Positions 1 through 11,026 of a stretch of DNA of 64,000 bases are shown here, piece by piece. The position numbers were made by a program, and so were the translations under genes. Numbering within the stretch: the first letter of the stretch is position 1; each line of letters begins with the position of its first letter. Below the pieces are notes generated by a model, which was not told the DNA's origin, made no database searches, and worked only from the letters and a program-made list of their open reading frames with translations. The DNA is from Puffinus mauretanicus (lineage: Eukaryota > Chordata > Aves > Procellariiformes > Procellariidae), in the NCBI GenBank assembly GCA_023333565.1, contig JAJKFH010000205.1, positions 1,426,001 to 1,490,000 on the forward strand, in the 5' to 3' direction.

Positions 1-541
1 TGACAAAATGCATGGCAAACTCTGGGACTTGTCCAGCTCGTACTGTGCTTGCTACTAAAAATGTAGCAAGGGATCACAGGTTTGTAAGATACTCACTGAA
101 TCTCTTTTGCTGCTGTCCCAGACAGTCATTACATGTGACAAATTGAACATGTAATTTAGTTTTGAAGTTTTGAGCACAGTTTTTCGCAGCAACTACTCCT
201 AACAAAGGTTGCTTGTTCCAGATAGTAACTGTCACAATCCTAAGAAATCAATCTACAAATTTCCAGCCAAACATGCTGTGTGTGCATGGTCCTTTAGCAG
301 AAGAAGGTTTTCCTTTTCCAAGGCACCTGCCCTACTCTCGCTGATGTCTTCAGAAAGAGCAACGATATCTTTGCTTAATCTTAATTTTCTCAGGTCAAAA
401 TAGCTGTTTTCAGTGTCTTGTCATAAACCACTCTCCATTCCCATGCTATAAGTATACCCGCTCTGTACCTCTCCCAGCCTCAATTACTTTTGAACATTGA
501 TGAACGGACTGTTCACGTAACCATCATGTCAATACATGTAC
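1..541 (-). other. ACTR5 intron 8, left part
   Basis: I looked on the minus strand for the terminal ACTR5 exon (a VQLASNPVLDAW-like sequence) and did not find it. No other feature is seen. Confidence 0.7.
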
Positions 542-674
542 CTGAAAAGACGACTGGAACGGCCTCATTTCGAGGAGTTCCTTCTGGACTCTGGCTTTCA
601 GTCCAGGGTACATTGTATTTCCACCAGTGAGAAAAACATTCTGGACAAGAATAGCTTGTTGCTCCTTTGGATAT
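542..674 (-). CDS. ACTR5: ACTR5 coding exon 8
   Basis: Acceptor CTTGTAG|ATATCC, donor TTTCAG|GTACAT, ends in phase 0. Codes [39 protein letters not shown] and QSSFQ. The next (probably last) exon is not found in 1-541, so it must lie left of the window. Confidence 0.95.
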
Positions 675-3600
675 CTACAAGAAACAAAAAACAACTTCAC
701 TCTTTCTCAGGGACATCTCTCCCTGTGAACTGAACAGCTATGGGGTGATACCTTGTCTTCAGGATTCACTTTGAGAAACTTCCCTCACTTCCCTAGCATG
801 AAAACCTGTGTGCATTTGTTTTTCTGGAAATTTCTGGGTGGCAGAAGAAAGTCCTTAAAGCTCTCTGTGCACTGTACCCCACAAATCAACAACTCAGTAG
901 AGCTGGAATTCTTACATTTCAGAAAACGCAGTCTCGTATGTTCATACAGTTCAGGGGTGACATTTTGCTAATGCTAAGTTGTCTGGAAATAGCTGTCCAG
1001 CAGGCGTGCCTACATCGTAACTTAAAAAAAGCCACCCCTGATTTTGGTCTCGCAAAAACAGAGACTGCCAGCTCATTATTTCAAGGGATGGATATTTACA
1101 CAGGTTTGCTGCTTCCCTCTATAACAACTTGGACCAGGGGTCTCCAAAGTGGGGTGTGTGCAAGACAATCCACTGGGGTGCAGGAAGAAGATATTTTTCG
1201 TACCATTAATAAATAAATAAAAATAGCGTTTATTTCACCTTTATTTCATCCTTTTTTAATTTCTATTTTTGAGTACGTTTTAAAATGTACATAATATACT
1301 AGTTCAGTAGTACCTGTATGTAATTTACAACTATACATATATTGGAGGTGTGTGCTCAAAAATTTTTTACTGATGGGGTAATCGATCAAAAAAGTTTGGA
1401 GACCACTGACTTAAGACAAGCAGAGTTACACATGGTTTTCAGAACAGGAAGACATGTCTAACCTGCAATGCTCAACCCCACCAAAAAGAACTATTCAAAC
1501 ATATTTTCTTGTATTATTGTTAAGCAACCAGTATTGCAAAAGCTGATATCAAAACAAGACTAGCTTATTTGAAGTAAGTGCCAAGTAGCTTTGTAAACTC
1601 ACCTCTCAAGGACATACTGCATGGTTTCTGCTATACCTGCCTGGTCTTCTCCTATCAGGGAGGGCTGGAAGACAATCTCTGGAGCCCTGATTCTTTCAGT
1701 GCCAAGGAAAAGCTGGTGGTACTCTGCCAGGTTAAACACGGGCTTTAAAAAGATGAGATTGAAAAGTAGTGGAAAATTATGTTAAAGAATAGCAGTATTC
1801 TAGAATAAGCAAAGTTTCCAAACAATTCTGCACAAAAAACAGATCGTAATGCTCTCACAGAGAAAGGGCCGTGCTGTAGAAGGTTCCAAAAGGCCAAGGA
1901 AACTGAATTTTTCCTATACTTTACTCTGTTTGGTGCCACTCAACCCTAAGGCTCAGCCTCACAAATTGAAAGCTGTGTCCACTGGGATATGATATTGGGT
2001 TATGGATCACACACACAAAAAAACTGAGCAGGCCTTTTTTTTCCTATAATAACATGGCACTGCTACAACAGGCACTGCCTGCAGAGTGAGCCAAGTGGGT
2101 ATGGTCGTGCTCTAAACCATCAGCTAAGATTGCAAGGACTTCTCCTCTCTTAATGTCCTGTTCAGATATTTTAAGCTTCCAAGAGCAGGCAAACAATGTT
2201 TGCATTTGAAGAAATGGCAGCAGACTAGCTGGACAAACAGGAAGCAGCAACTCTGGCACGAGGTGTAGATATAGAAACCAAACCTGCACTGCAGCAACAG
2301 GCTTCTCAACTTCAGGCTGTTCCTCAGCAAATAAAGGTTCAAACTCATTAATACTTTCCACATCCTCCAGTGACTGTTCACTGCCTAATGGATCCAAATC
2401 GGGAGTCTGGAAACAGAGAAGGTATATTAAGGTAGGTTAGCTCAGGTGTGCTAAGCACACATATGACTTAAATTCTGGTGACGTATTGGAAAATTCAATC
2501 CCAATTCCCTCAAATCTCAATTCTTTAGCATGCCTGAAACCGAATATGCTGTTCTCCAGCACTGAAGACAAAAATCAAACTGGTGAACAACCTAGAAAAC
2601 AGGAGTTAAGACAGATTCACTCAAAGTATACAAATCAAACACTTTTCAATAAATTTATCATGATGCCACCTCAGAAATTAAAGGCCTTAGTCAACAGGCT
2701 GACTGCCAGGATCCTAGCCAGCCACCTCCTAAATATAACAACATACTAAAACTTATTAAAATAGCTTTTTAAATTGGTTAAAACTTGGTGCACTCCCAGC
2801 ACCTCTAACTGCTCTATAATTACCATTAAACTCCCTACCTTGCTTGTGTGGGACTGGAAAACAAATATTTGCTAGCTACAAAGCTGCCACGCAATCTCTG
2901 ACAGTTTCAACCACCTAGCATTTGCACATGGGATATATCAGAAGCCCTTTATTTTTTACACAGATGTGAAGGTGCTCCCAAAGCCCCTTCCTAATGAAAA
3001 ACATCACTCAAAATCCTAGAGTGCTTCACTGTTGTGAAGTAGGAGCAGCTTTTTAATTGTCTCCTTTATTTTTGTGTTACAATGTTACCTTTGGGATTTT
3101 GTTGCCGCAGCTTTGTTTTTGTTATTTTAAACTTGAAACATTTGTTGCAATGTCTAGGAAAGCAATACCAGGATGAGACAAAGCTAGCTCATTTAAGCAT
3201 TCTGAAGTATCTAGCTTAAGTGCACTTGAAAACCAAGCAATTACTCAAATTCAAGTTGAAGCACTGTTCATTGTTAGAGCAAACGAACGGTAGTCACCTG
3301 AAGTTATCTCCAACACTTATGCTTTTTTAAATCCATTTCTTTTTACGTCTTAAACCTAGCAACAGAAATAAACATAGAACTCTGCTGAAGAGTTGGCACA
3401 GACCCTAGGACAACATAATTAGCTTTTAGTCTCCTTTACACAGCCGCAGAGGGCTGGCCTATCTTTGCAAATGGTTTCGGTGATAATTGTAGGCTCTCTC
3501 ACAAAGCACAGACCAAACAAAAAGGCTTGCCGATTCATTCTGAGGTCTGAGATTACACCTAGTAAAGAGGAGGAGCATGGGATCCAAAACAGACAAGTTG

Positions 3601-6600
3601 GAACTTAGGCACAACCACTGGGCAAAATGACAAGGAGCAGACAGTCTTTCAATCGCTTCTTTCTAGAACATTTTCTTTTGACAGAAGGCAGGAAGTTTCT
3701 TTACAACAGTAAGCCCATGATCTACCTCAATTTTGCTCAAACACAGTCATTCTGATTCTTACACAAACTTTCCTATTAAGGATAGGCAGAATACAACCAA
3801 GAAGATACCAGCTCACCTGCTAGTTTTGGCTACATCTCAAGTTCCGTATAAGACACAAGCATGCCTGTATCTCCTCTATACTTCAAATTTTCTGTTTTTC
3901 TTTTCCTGAGCAAAGACTGATATAACTAAAAAAGCTCTATCTTATGTGACTTGAAAGGCAATTTCAAGTAAATGCACGAACAGCCTTAGACATCTCTTAG
4001 AAGCAGCTGCTATGTGCTGGGCCTGTATTAGTCTGGCAAAGCAGACAAATAAGCTTCTCATCTTCAAGACAACTGCAACAACCAAGTGTAGCAATTAATC
4101 TTTCATTGTTAAGTAAACAGAATAGAACATGCTGTTTAATTGCACCAAAAAAAGATAGCCAAAATGAAGGCAAAGGGTTAGTTGTTTACCATAAAGTTCT
4201 CTGCACCTGAAAGGGAAGAACAGAAAGGAAAGAAAATACAGTTTTTAACTAAAAGCTTGACAGGTTCTTCCATATCTTTAGTACAAGGCTAGAGACATTT
4301 AAGAATGGTTGTCTTAAGATTATAACCACTTGAGATTTAAGTACTCAAAACTCTATGCCATTTAATTGTCAGACACTGAAAAAAAAAAATATCTTTAACA
4401 TACTAGGCCCACTTACTTCACCAAAATTAATGCAAAAGCAGAGTTAGAGGTTGGTTTAAAGTATGAACAAAATCGTTATGTTAGCTGCTGCTTTTACAAC
4501 CCTCTAAGCAAGTCAACCTTAAGTAAGGACATTGCCTGGCATACGCTGCCAGGAGTAAGTACAAAGGGAAGCAGTAATATCTTCAGTGGTACTTTCTCTG
4601 ACCCACTAGGGCTATTTTCTTTTTCTCCAACTTCTTAAAGATGTGCAAGAAAGTTTTAAGGAAACCTACTAATTTTATATAACCGTATACTTCAACTACT
4701 GTCAGGAAGCCTAGAGATTATGCTTAGAACCATATGGAATCAAACTATAAGATATGTTCCAGAGCACAGTGCAGAACAGCACAAGAAGGGTTACTGATTT
4801 TCAGGTATACTCTATAAAATCAAAAGTGTCTCTTTCTGTAGCTGCATAGGAAAGCTGGAAAAGAGAGAAGCAGTTACCAAATTAACAATGAGTTGCAGTG
4901 TGTTAAATGAAAAGCTTAGTTCATCAATAAACATTTGAAGAGGCACATTTTCAAGCATAAAAACTTAATTCTTTCAGACATAAGAGGAGGATTAACTTGG
5001 TGAAAACATTATACCTCTGGCTTGCTGTCCACAACATCTACTTCAATATTGACTTCTGCCTGTAGGATCTTCTGCTTCGTTTGTTCAACAGACAGACTCA
5101 ATTTGTTGATATAAGACTGAAGTTCTTCTGCAGAGTCCATGTTCAGCTCCACCAAAGCTTTGTGAAACTGATCCATTTGACCATCTTCTAAAAGTTCCTA
5201 CAGACAGATCAGAGTTAGCTGTGATGACCAATACAGGGTCATCAACTATTTGTCAACTGTGAGTGGACAGACACTTTGCCTTCACTAGTAGATATTATGA
5301 TGTGCACACTTCGGCAGCATTCAAAATATTTCACAAAAGAAGTACTATTCAGAACCTGGAAGCACCCTCTGCATCAATAATCTCTCCCTTTTATCTTGCA
5401 AGTAACCTTAAAAAGCTCCTATCAGAAAACACACAGGACAGTCGTAGCTTCTCTACAGCGATGCATAACCTTCTCATTAAGCTCTGAGGCCAGCCTGCCC
5501 TCCTCCCAAAAGATCACACAGAAAACTTTGCCTTGATTACCTGTACGTATAGTAACCTGTCCAGCCTCTCTTGGTCAAGTTGCAGCTTCTCTTCTCGACG
5601 ACGTGCATTGAGTTCTTGAAGCCGACGTAATTGCTGCTGCCGCCTCTCCTGCTTTTCCTCTGATGTCAGAGTGCTTCCCAGCAGTTTGTTAGAGAAAGGC
5701 AGCTGCATCTTGTGCATGTTGTTCTCATAGTACTCTGGGGACCGCCACTTCTGTAGCTCTGAATGTTTTGAAAGCAAAATAACTGTTTTGCCAGGCTGAA
5801 AATGATGATTCATATGTTGTACGCACTCCACAGTAAGTTCAGACTTAAAAGAAAGAAGACAACAATCCAGCCTAGGATTCTGTCATCTCTTGGCAGCTGC
5901 CCCATATTTAGCTACCCCCTCAGAGAACTACCCTCCAGTCACATACTCGCTGCACATGGTTCTTAGTGCTCTGATCTCCAGCACGCAGGAAACACAAAGC
6001 AGTAAGAAGTGGGAAGTGCACACTAATGCCTCTTCTCTCTTCCCAAGGTAAGGGAGAGTTCTCACACATTTCTAAGGACTCTTGCAGGCTCTTTCGTAAG
6101 TGACAAATTTAAGAAAAACCACTTTTCTTCGGCCACTACTTAAGATGACATTTACCATGGAAATTTTAAAACTTCTTTAATTCACAAAAAGTCATAAGAA
6201 GTATCCTCTGCAATTTTGGAAACCTTAAAGCAAATAAGAAATACGGCCAGATACAGAAATCATCCTATCCAATTTAATGTTTTGTTGGAAGTATAAAGTA
6301 ACTAATAAAATAAACTCATTTCAAATTCTTTTCCTCTGAAATAATCCCAATTTTTATTCACAGAGAAATCTGAATACAGGTTTTTTTTTTGTAATTTAAT
6401 TTTGTTTCTATCTTAATGTTAAATTCAAAACTATCGTCAAGCATTTCCCATGAGGCAGATTACCAGAAAGACAGCCATAAATAGTAGTAGAGTATTTCTG
6501 CCAGAATCCAAGCCAACTTGAGAACAAGGGATATAGAGGACAAAACTAAGTTTGGATGAACGCTATCTAGTGGTAAATTACAGCTGGTTTTACCTTCTAT

Positions 6601-9131
6601 ATAGTCCTCTGCAATGTAGCTATGCTCATGCAGTATTTCCTCCATGCGACTGAGAGTGATGGCAGCAAAATGTCCTGGGTATTTCAGCTGAAGGAGGCGT
6701 TGGAGATACACAGCTGCTTGACACCCTCCCAGATTTATACGTTTGCAGTTTTTAGCATCCAACCTGAAAATGCAAAGAGACACAACTGAGACTGGAGAGA
6801 TCCACAAGTTCAGCATAAAACAGACCTCCTACTTTCCCCAGTATTATTTAATTTCTGATATGGTCAAGTAGACAAATGAATATTCACAGATAAATACTTC
6901 AAGATTGTTACCAGAGAATCTCACACACCTGCTTTTCTCAGACAACAAGCATAATTACTGCTTTGTTTATTGCAGATACCTCCTGAAAGGCTCTGTTCTG
7001 CTTTAAAAAAACCCAAACATTAAATAATTTTGGCTACAGCAAGGAAATGTTCTATTTTAAGAAGGGAAGTGATAGTTAGTGGAGCTAAAAGTAGTTCCTT
7101 TAACCTTTGTAACATTTCACAGTTGGCCAGGTGTAACCCTCAAAAATTTGAAGCATCTACCAGATATAATAAAGCCATTTCCTGCACTAACGGTTAAAAC
7201 GAGGGGAAAAAAAAGTAATAGAAGAGTAGAGCAACGTAGCAGCATAATCAGAATGATAAAAGCCTCAAGAACTGCAGAAATCTCACGGAGCACTTTCTTT
7301 TGTCCCAAAGCTACTTTAAAACCTAACATATGTTTTTTAATGCCTGATCTTACTTGGGGCAGATAGCCCCTTCTACTTTTGAAAGGACAGATCTATGCAT
7401 GAATAGACTAAAAATACAAACATACAAGGACAGCACAGCTTCTTCAATTCAAAATTCAACAGAACTTAGCAAAATCTGCAGAGCTAGTTTTAACCCGTCA
7501 GTATAAAGTAAGACCTGATAAGGAGCAGGAATACTGAACGCTAGAGGAACGGGTATTTGCATCACTGAAAAGTCAATGACCGACGAAGAGAGGCTGCACC
7601 GTTCTTAAGACACCAAGAACTCACCTGCCTTCTAAGACTGGCAAAACGTGCGTACACTGATAACCTGAAGATATTACCAAACCACTGCAGGGCCAGTTCT
7701 GCCTTCTGTTGTGGTAAAAGCTGTACAAGCTATCTACGCCATAGGACACTTTTGGCACTTGATAACATTCGAAGAGGAGCTCTGACATCATTTGTCTCGA
7801 ATACAGAGGATTGCACACCGCTTCTGTCAAAACAATTGGATGATCAACACAACCCTGTAAGAGACAAAAGAAAAGAAAAATAATAAAGGTCTATAGGGAA
7901 AATCCAGCAATACTTATCCTCGCTTCAGCAAGAACTCCTCCAAAACAGCAATGAGAAAGCACTTTATGTGCAGGCTATTAATCATGTAAGTTAAATTATA
8001 TCTAGTGCTTAAATGGGTAAAAAAGAAGTCTTGTCTACAGCAGGGCTTCCAATGTTAATGCAACCAAAGAATAAACTAAGGGTGGAGGAGAACAGACTTT
8101 TACAAGCATATACGAATTATTAAAAATCTAAATAACCAAAATCTATGCAATGAGGAGGTGAAGTGTGAGGGAAAACTGGTGGAAGTTTAGTTCAACACTA
8201 GGTGAAGCTTTCAAACTGGTGTTGTCATGCAGACAAAATGCTTCATGGTCTGAGGAGCAACTCTCAACTCAGTTTGGAATACAAAACACGTAGTCAATGA
8301 GCACTAGTAATAAGAGCACTATACAGAACTAATAATGTTTAATGTCCTTGTCAAAAACTGATCCTGGACGCTGGTTCTCAGCCACAGCCTGACAAGATGC
8401 CGCAGTCCAAACCTCTCGCCCTGCAGTTGTATGCTCCCACTTTCGTTTTACCACAAAACTATGAAGAGATTAGGAGAATAGCGGGGTTCACAAGACACCC
8501 CTGGGGAGCACCTGGCCCGGCCAGGGTCGCCGCTGCAAGTTGCTCAGGGCCCGTCCACTGCGAGTATCTGCGAGGAGGGGGACAACACAACGTCCCTGCA
8601 CAACCAGGGCGACGCTGGACCCCCCAGTCCCACGACGCACCCAGGCACCTCGTCTCCCTCCACCCAAGCTCCCCCGGGGCCGGGCCTGGTTTCACCGGCG
8701 GCTTCAGGGCCTCGCCCCGGCGTCCCCCGCTCCCCGCCCGGCGGTACCTGTGAGGCGACGCCGAGGCGCTGGAAGACGTGGTCGAGGAGCAGCTCCTGCA
8801 GCTCCAGCTGGACGGGCACGTTGCGGTCGAAGGGCGAGCGGAGCAGCCAGCGCAGCGGCTCGGGGCTCCCCAGGTCGTTGCCCACCTGCGTCTCGGCGCC
8901 GGCCCCGCCGCGGGCCCCGCGGCTGCGCGCCGCCAGCGAGCGGAACCGCAGCAGGGGCTCGGCGGGGACGGCGGGGTCGGCGGAGGCCCAGCCCGCCCGC
9001 GTCTGGAAGGAGCCGTTGTCGATCACCAGCGGCACCGGCTGCGGCGTCCGCACGGCCGCGCTCGGCTCCAGCACCGGGTCGGGGGCCCAGCGCGCGTCGC
9101 GGAAGGCGAACACCCGCGACGTCGCCGCCAT
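542..9131 (-). CDS. ACTR5: ACTR5 (actin-related protein 5, INO80 subunit), coding exons 1-8 of probably 9, 3' end off the window
   Basis: ACTR5 is a nuclear actin-related protein that, with IES6, forms a module of the INO80 ATP-dependent chromatin remodeller, needed for nucleosome sliding, transcription and DNA repair. Eight exons join in phase: 9131-8748, 7854-7625, 6763-6594, 5758-5541, 5197-5015, 2406-2284, 1742-1603 and 674-542, giving 1581 nt or 527 codons. The human protein is about 600 residues, so some 80 residues are missing at the left edge. Visible marks are the actin-fold phosphate loop [11 protein letters not shown] near residue 37, [15 protein letters not shown] near 190-205, the Arg/Glu-rich coiled-coil insert [20 protein letters not shown] near 290, and the actin motif [12 protein letters not shown] near 495. 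Every junction is GT-AG and no frame break is seen. The start was chosen because [14 protein letters not shown] aligns with the human N-terminus; the frame is open upstream but unlike the family. Confidence 0.97.
1135..1408. mobile_element. Non-autonomous hAT-type DNA transposon remnant
   Basis: A 274-base element in ACTR5 intron 7 has imperfect terminal inverted repeats: CAGGGGTCTCCAAAGT at the left, and at the right the inverse of CAGTGGTCTCCAAACT. A CAGKGGTCTCCAAA terminus is typical of Charlie-like hAT elements. The flanking 8-mers (ACTTGGAC and ACTTAAGA) share only ACTT, consistent with a decayed target duplication. There is no transposase frame, so it is a MITE-like copy. Confidence 0.72.
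1603..1742 (-). CDS. ACTR5: ACTR5 coding exon 7
   Basis: Acceptor TTAAAG|CCCGTG, donor GAGAG|GTGAGT, ends in phase 2. Codes [32 protein letters not shown] and the residues leading to YVLER. Confidence 0.95.
2284..2406 (-). CDS. ACTR5: ACTR5 coding exon 6
   Basis: Acceptor TTCCAG|ACTCCC, donor GTGCAG|GTTTGG, 41 codons in phase 0. Codes the acidic linker [20 protein letters not shown] to VEKPVAAVQ. Confidence 0.95.
5015..5197 (-). CDS. ACTR5: ACTR5 coding exon 5
   Basis: Acceptor CTGTAG|GAACTT, donor CAGAG|GTATAA, 61 codons, phase 0 at both ends. Codes [20 protein letters not shown] to [12 protein letters not shown], matching human ARP5. No uninterrupted reading frame extends far past the exon, so it is recognised only by homology and splice signals. 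Confidence 0.95.
5541..5758 (-). CDS. ACTR5: ACTR5 coding exon 4 (coiled-coil insert)
   Basis: Acceptor ATTCAG|AGCTAC, donor GTACAG|GTAATC, ends in phase 0. Codes [20 protein letters not shown], then the Arg/Gln/Glu-rich helical insert that distinguishes ARP5 from actin, through RLDRLLYVQ. This is the most conserved part of the gene. Confidence 0.97.
6594..6763 (-). CDS. ACTR5: ACTR5 coding exon 3
   Basis: Acceptor TTTTCAG|GTTGGAT, donor GAAG|GTAAAA, ends in phase 1. Codes [33 protein letters not shown] and [17 protein letters not shown]. Confidence 0.97.
7625..7854 (-). CDS. ACTR5: ACTR5 coding exon 2
   Basis: Acceptor TTACAG|GGTTGT, donor GGCAG|GTGAGT, ends in phase 2. Codes [20 protein letters not shown] through [16 protein letters not shown], almost identical to the mammalian protein. 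Confidence 0.97.
8748..9131 (-). CDS. ACTR5: ACTR5 coding exon 1
   Basis: Codes residues 1-128, from MAATSRVF to GVASQ, and ends in phase 0 at the donor CAG|GTACCG. It contains [11 protein letters not shown] and the family-conserved stretch [20 protein letters not shown]. Very GC-rich because it lies in the CpG island. Confidence 0.96.
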
Positions 9132-9135
9132 TTTG
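9124..9135 (-). promoter_or_regulatory. YY1-type site at the ACTR5 start codon
   Basis: GCCGCCATTTTG is an excellent match to the YY1 consensus (GCCGCCATNTTG, the inverse of CAANATGGCGGC). It overlaps the ACTR5 initiation codon, a common position for YY1 sites in housekeeping genes. Function is inferred from the motif only. Confidence 0.7.
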
Positions 9136-9760
9136 CGCCCGCCCCGGCTCCCTCCGGCCGGGAACGCGGGCACGGACACACGGTTCCGGGCAGCGGCGGG
9201 GCGAGGGCAGCGCCGGCTGGTGGCTGCGGCCCTCCGCCGCGGGGTCCTGTACCCCCCAAGTCCCCGCCCACGCAGGGGCACCCTCTGCCACTCCGAGCTG
9301 GACTCGGACCTTGAGACCCCCCCGGCGTCTGTCAGCTGCGTGGAGGTGAAGACCCGCGGCCCTGGCCTGCCCAGGCCGCCCTGGGAGGTCAGGCGCACGG
9401 CCTGGGCTTCCGCAAGGCCCCGTCAGCCTCCAGCGTGCACATCTCCCTGCCGAAGAACGGCTGCCAGCCGGCGGCGGCCTCGCCTTCTCCGCGGGCGTCT
9501 GCCGGAGCCGTGCCCTGCGCCGGGGAGACGGGCACGCAGGGCGGGAGCCCTCCTGCCATGGCGGCGGAGGCAGGAGAGGCCTGCTCGGCAAAGCCGGCCG
9601 CTAGCTCGGCTTGGTGACGAGCCGGGAGGGACCCCGAGCGGTGCCGGTGTCGTGACCGAGAGAAGCACTGTGCCGCTGGAACTGAAGAGATCGCAGCCGC
9701 CGCCTTCTGCTCCTTTACGTCGCTCTTGTCGCTGCGTTTGTAGACAAACCGCTAACAGCC

Positions 9761-10899
9761 TGGTTTTCAGAAATGCCGCCAAGCTGCAACCCCCACTGGG
9801 TGAAGTGGGGACTGCCAATATTTAGCATCCTTGAAGCTCGGGTCATTAATGGCTTTTCTCACCTGTTTACCCAATGCACAAAGTAGGGTTAATAGCTTTC
9901 TTTTATCACACAGTGGTGTTATTAACGTGAATTAATAAGAGTTTGCAAAGTTCATTTAGATCTTGGGGTTAAAAGGCTCATTTCAAGGGGCTGTTACTAC
10001 ATAAAAACAAACGCACACAAGCAGGAACGTTAAATGCATCCAGTCATTCATAATGTGCACTTACATAGCTGCTCTCTTCTAAGGTTTACTGAGAGCCACA
10101 CAAACAATTAATTTAGCCAAACAACCCCCTGTGAGGTAAGTGATAGATAATGGGTTTATTTTATTGAAGGAGAAACACACAGTGTGATGAATATTAAGTT
10201 ACCGAAGTCACATCTCTATTCCTACTTTGATCACTGCTGAACTCCTCTACAATTAAGCAATACATTTATAGACACATATCCTATGAAACGTGCTAGCTTG
10301 CCTTTCTCAGAGGGAAGGGAGATAGAAAGGCAATTAAAATACAAAGGTTTATTTTCCTAATGGATTAACTAATAGATGGAAACATAGAGAGTAGGCTAAA
10401 AAATCGAGTCCATGTTAATACAGGACATATTTGTGCTCCATGTCAAGTAAGAGAGCCTGGGAGAAGTAATTTTTAGCTAGTCATCTTCTACACATCTCCG
10501 CAGGATTGATTCTGTTTTATTGATTTCTCAAAAGCAAGCTTGGCTACTCGGTTTCAAAGTGGCTGAAGTGCTTGGTTATCTCCCCCGTATCTGAAGACAT
10601 AAACATACCTTTAACTATTGTTTTAACATAAGCCCTGAAAGCTTCCTAATTTGTATTTATCCTTTAAATAGCAGCTGAAGGAGAATCAAATCAGATGTCT
10701 TCTCAGTTGTTCTTATCCCATGTTTAATCCTTTTTACTCGCTCCCTGCATAGCACAGGGCTGTCCCTTTTGCTACCCATGCTGAGTACATCAGCCGTCTT
10801 CTTGTGATTAACACAGTGATGCAAGAAGAGTTATTAAAAGGTAGTTAGTAAAGCGGAGCAGGCAAGCTGTTCTAAACTTAGTGTAACCTGAAGCAAGCA
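9761..10899. other. Spacer between the ACTR5 CpG island and ADIG
   Basis: AT-rich sequence with no recognised exon or repeat. A weak TATA-like TTTAAATAG lies near 10663-10671, about 230 bases before the ADIG start codon, and may set the ADIG transcription start. The ADIG 5' UTR is probably here. Confidence 0.45.
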
Positions 10900-11026
10900 A
10901 TGAAGTATCCTCTGGTTCCTTTGGTGAATGATCTGACCTTTCCTCTTCTTTTCTTCTGGTTTTGTTTGCCATTTGTAATGCTGTTGATCATAATGATTAT
11001 CTGGCTACAGCTTCTACTTAATGAAG
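10900..11026 (+). CDS. ADIG: ADIG coding exon 1 (membrane segment)
   Basis: Codes 42 residues plus one base and ends at the donor GAAG|GTAAGT in phase 1. Residues about 14-41 form one hydrophobic helix, rich in Phe and Leu, then Ile, with W-L-Q-L-L-L at the end. The N-terminus matches mammalian adipogenin at nearly every position. Confidence 0.93.

Larger units (their letters stand above)
8490..9760. promoter_or_regulatory. CpG island and promoter region of ACTR5
   Basis: Dense CG dinucleotides and very high GC cover ACTR5 exon 1 and about 600 bases upstream, then stop sharply near 9760. The many long frames here on both strands are a by-product of GC content. It could also serve a divergent transcript toward ADIG, but no plus-strand exon is convincing. 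Confidence 0.85.

Noticed and set aside
9558..9617. Short frame MAAEAGEACSAKPAASSAW as a divergent upstream exon
   Set aside because: Only 19 codons, no good splice donor, and it lies in GC-rich promoter DNA.
8540..9825. Long plus-strand and alternate minus-strand open frames (up to 334 residues) over the CpG island
   Set aside because: They overlap ACTR5 exon 1 or its promoter; stops are rare in GC-rich DNA, and the products are Arg/Ala/Pro-rich with no family resemblance.
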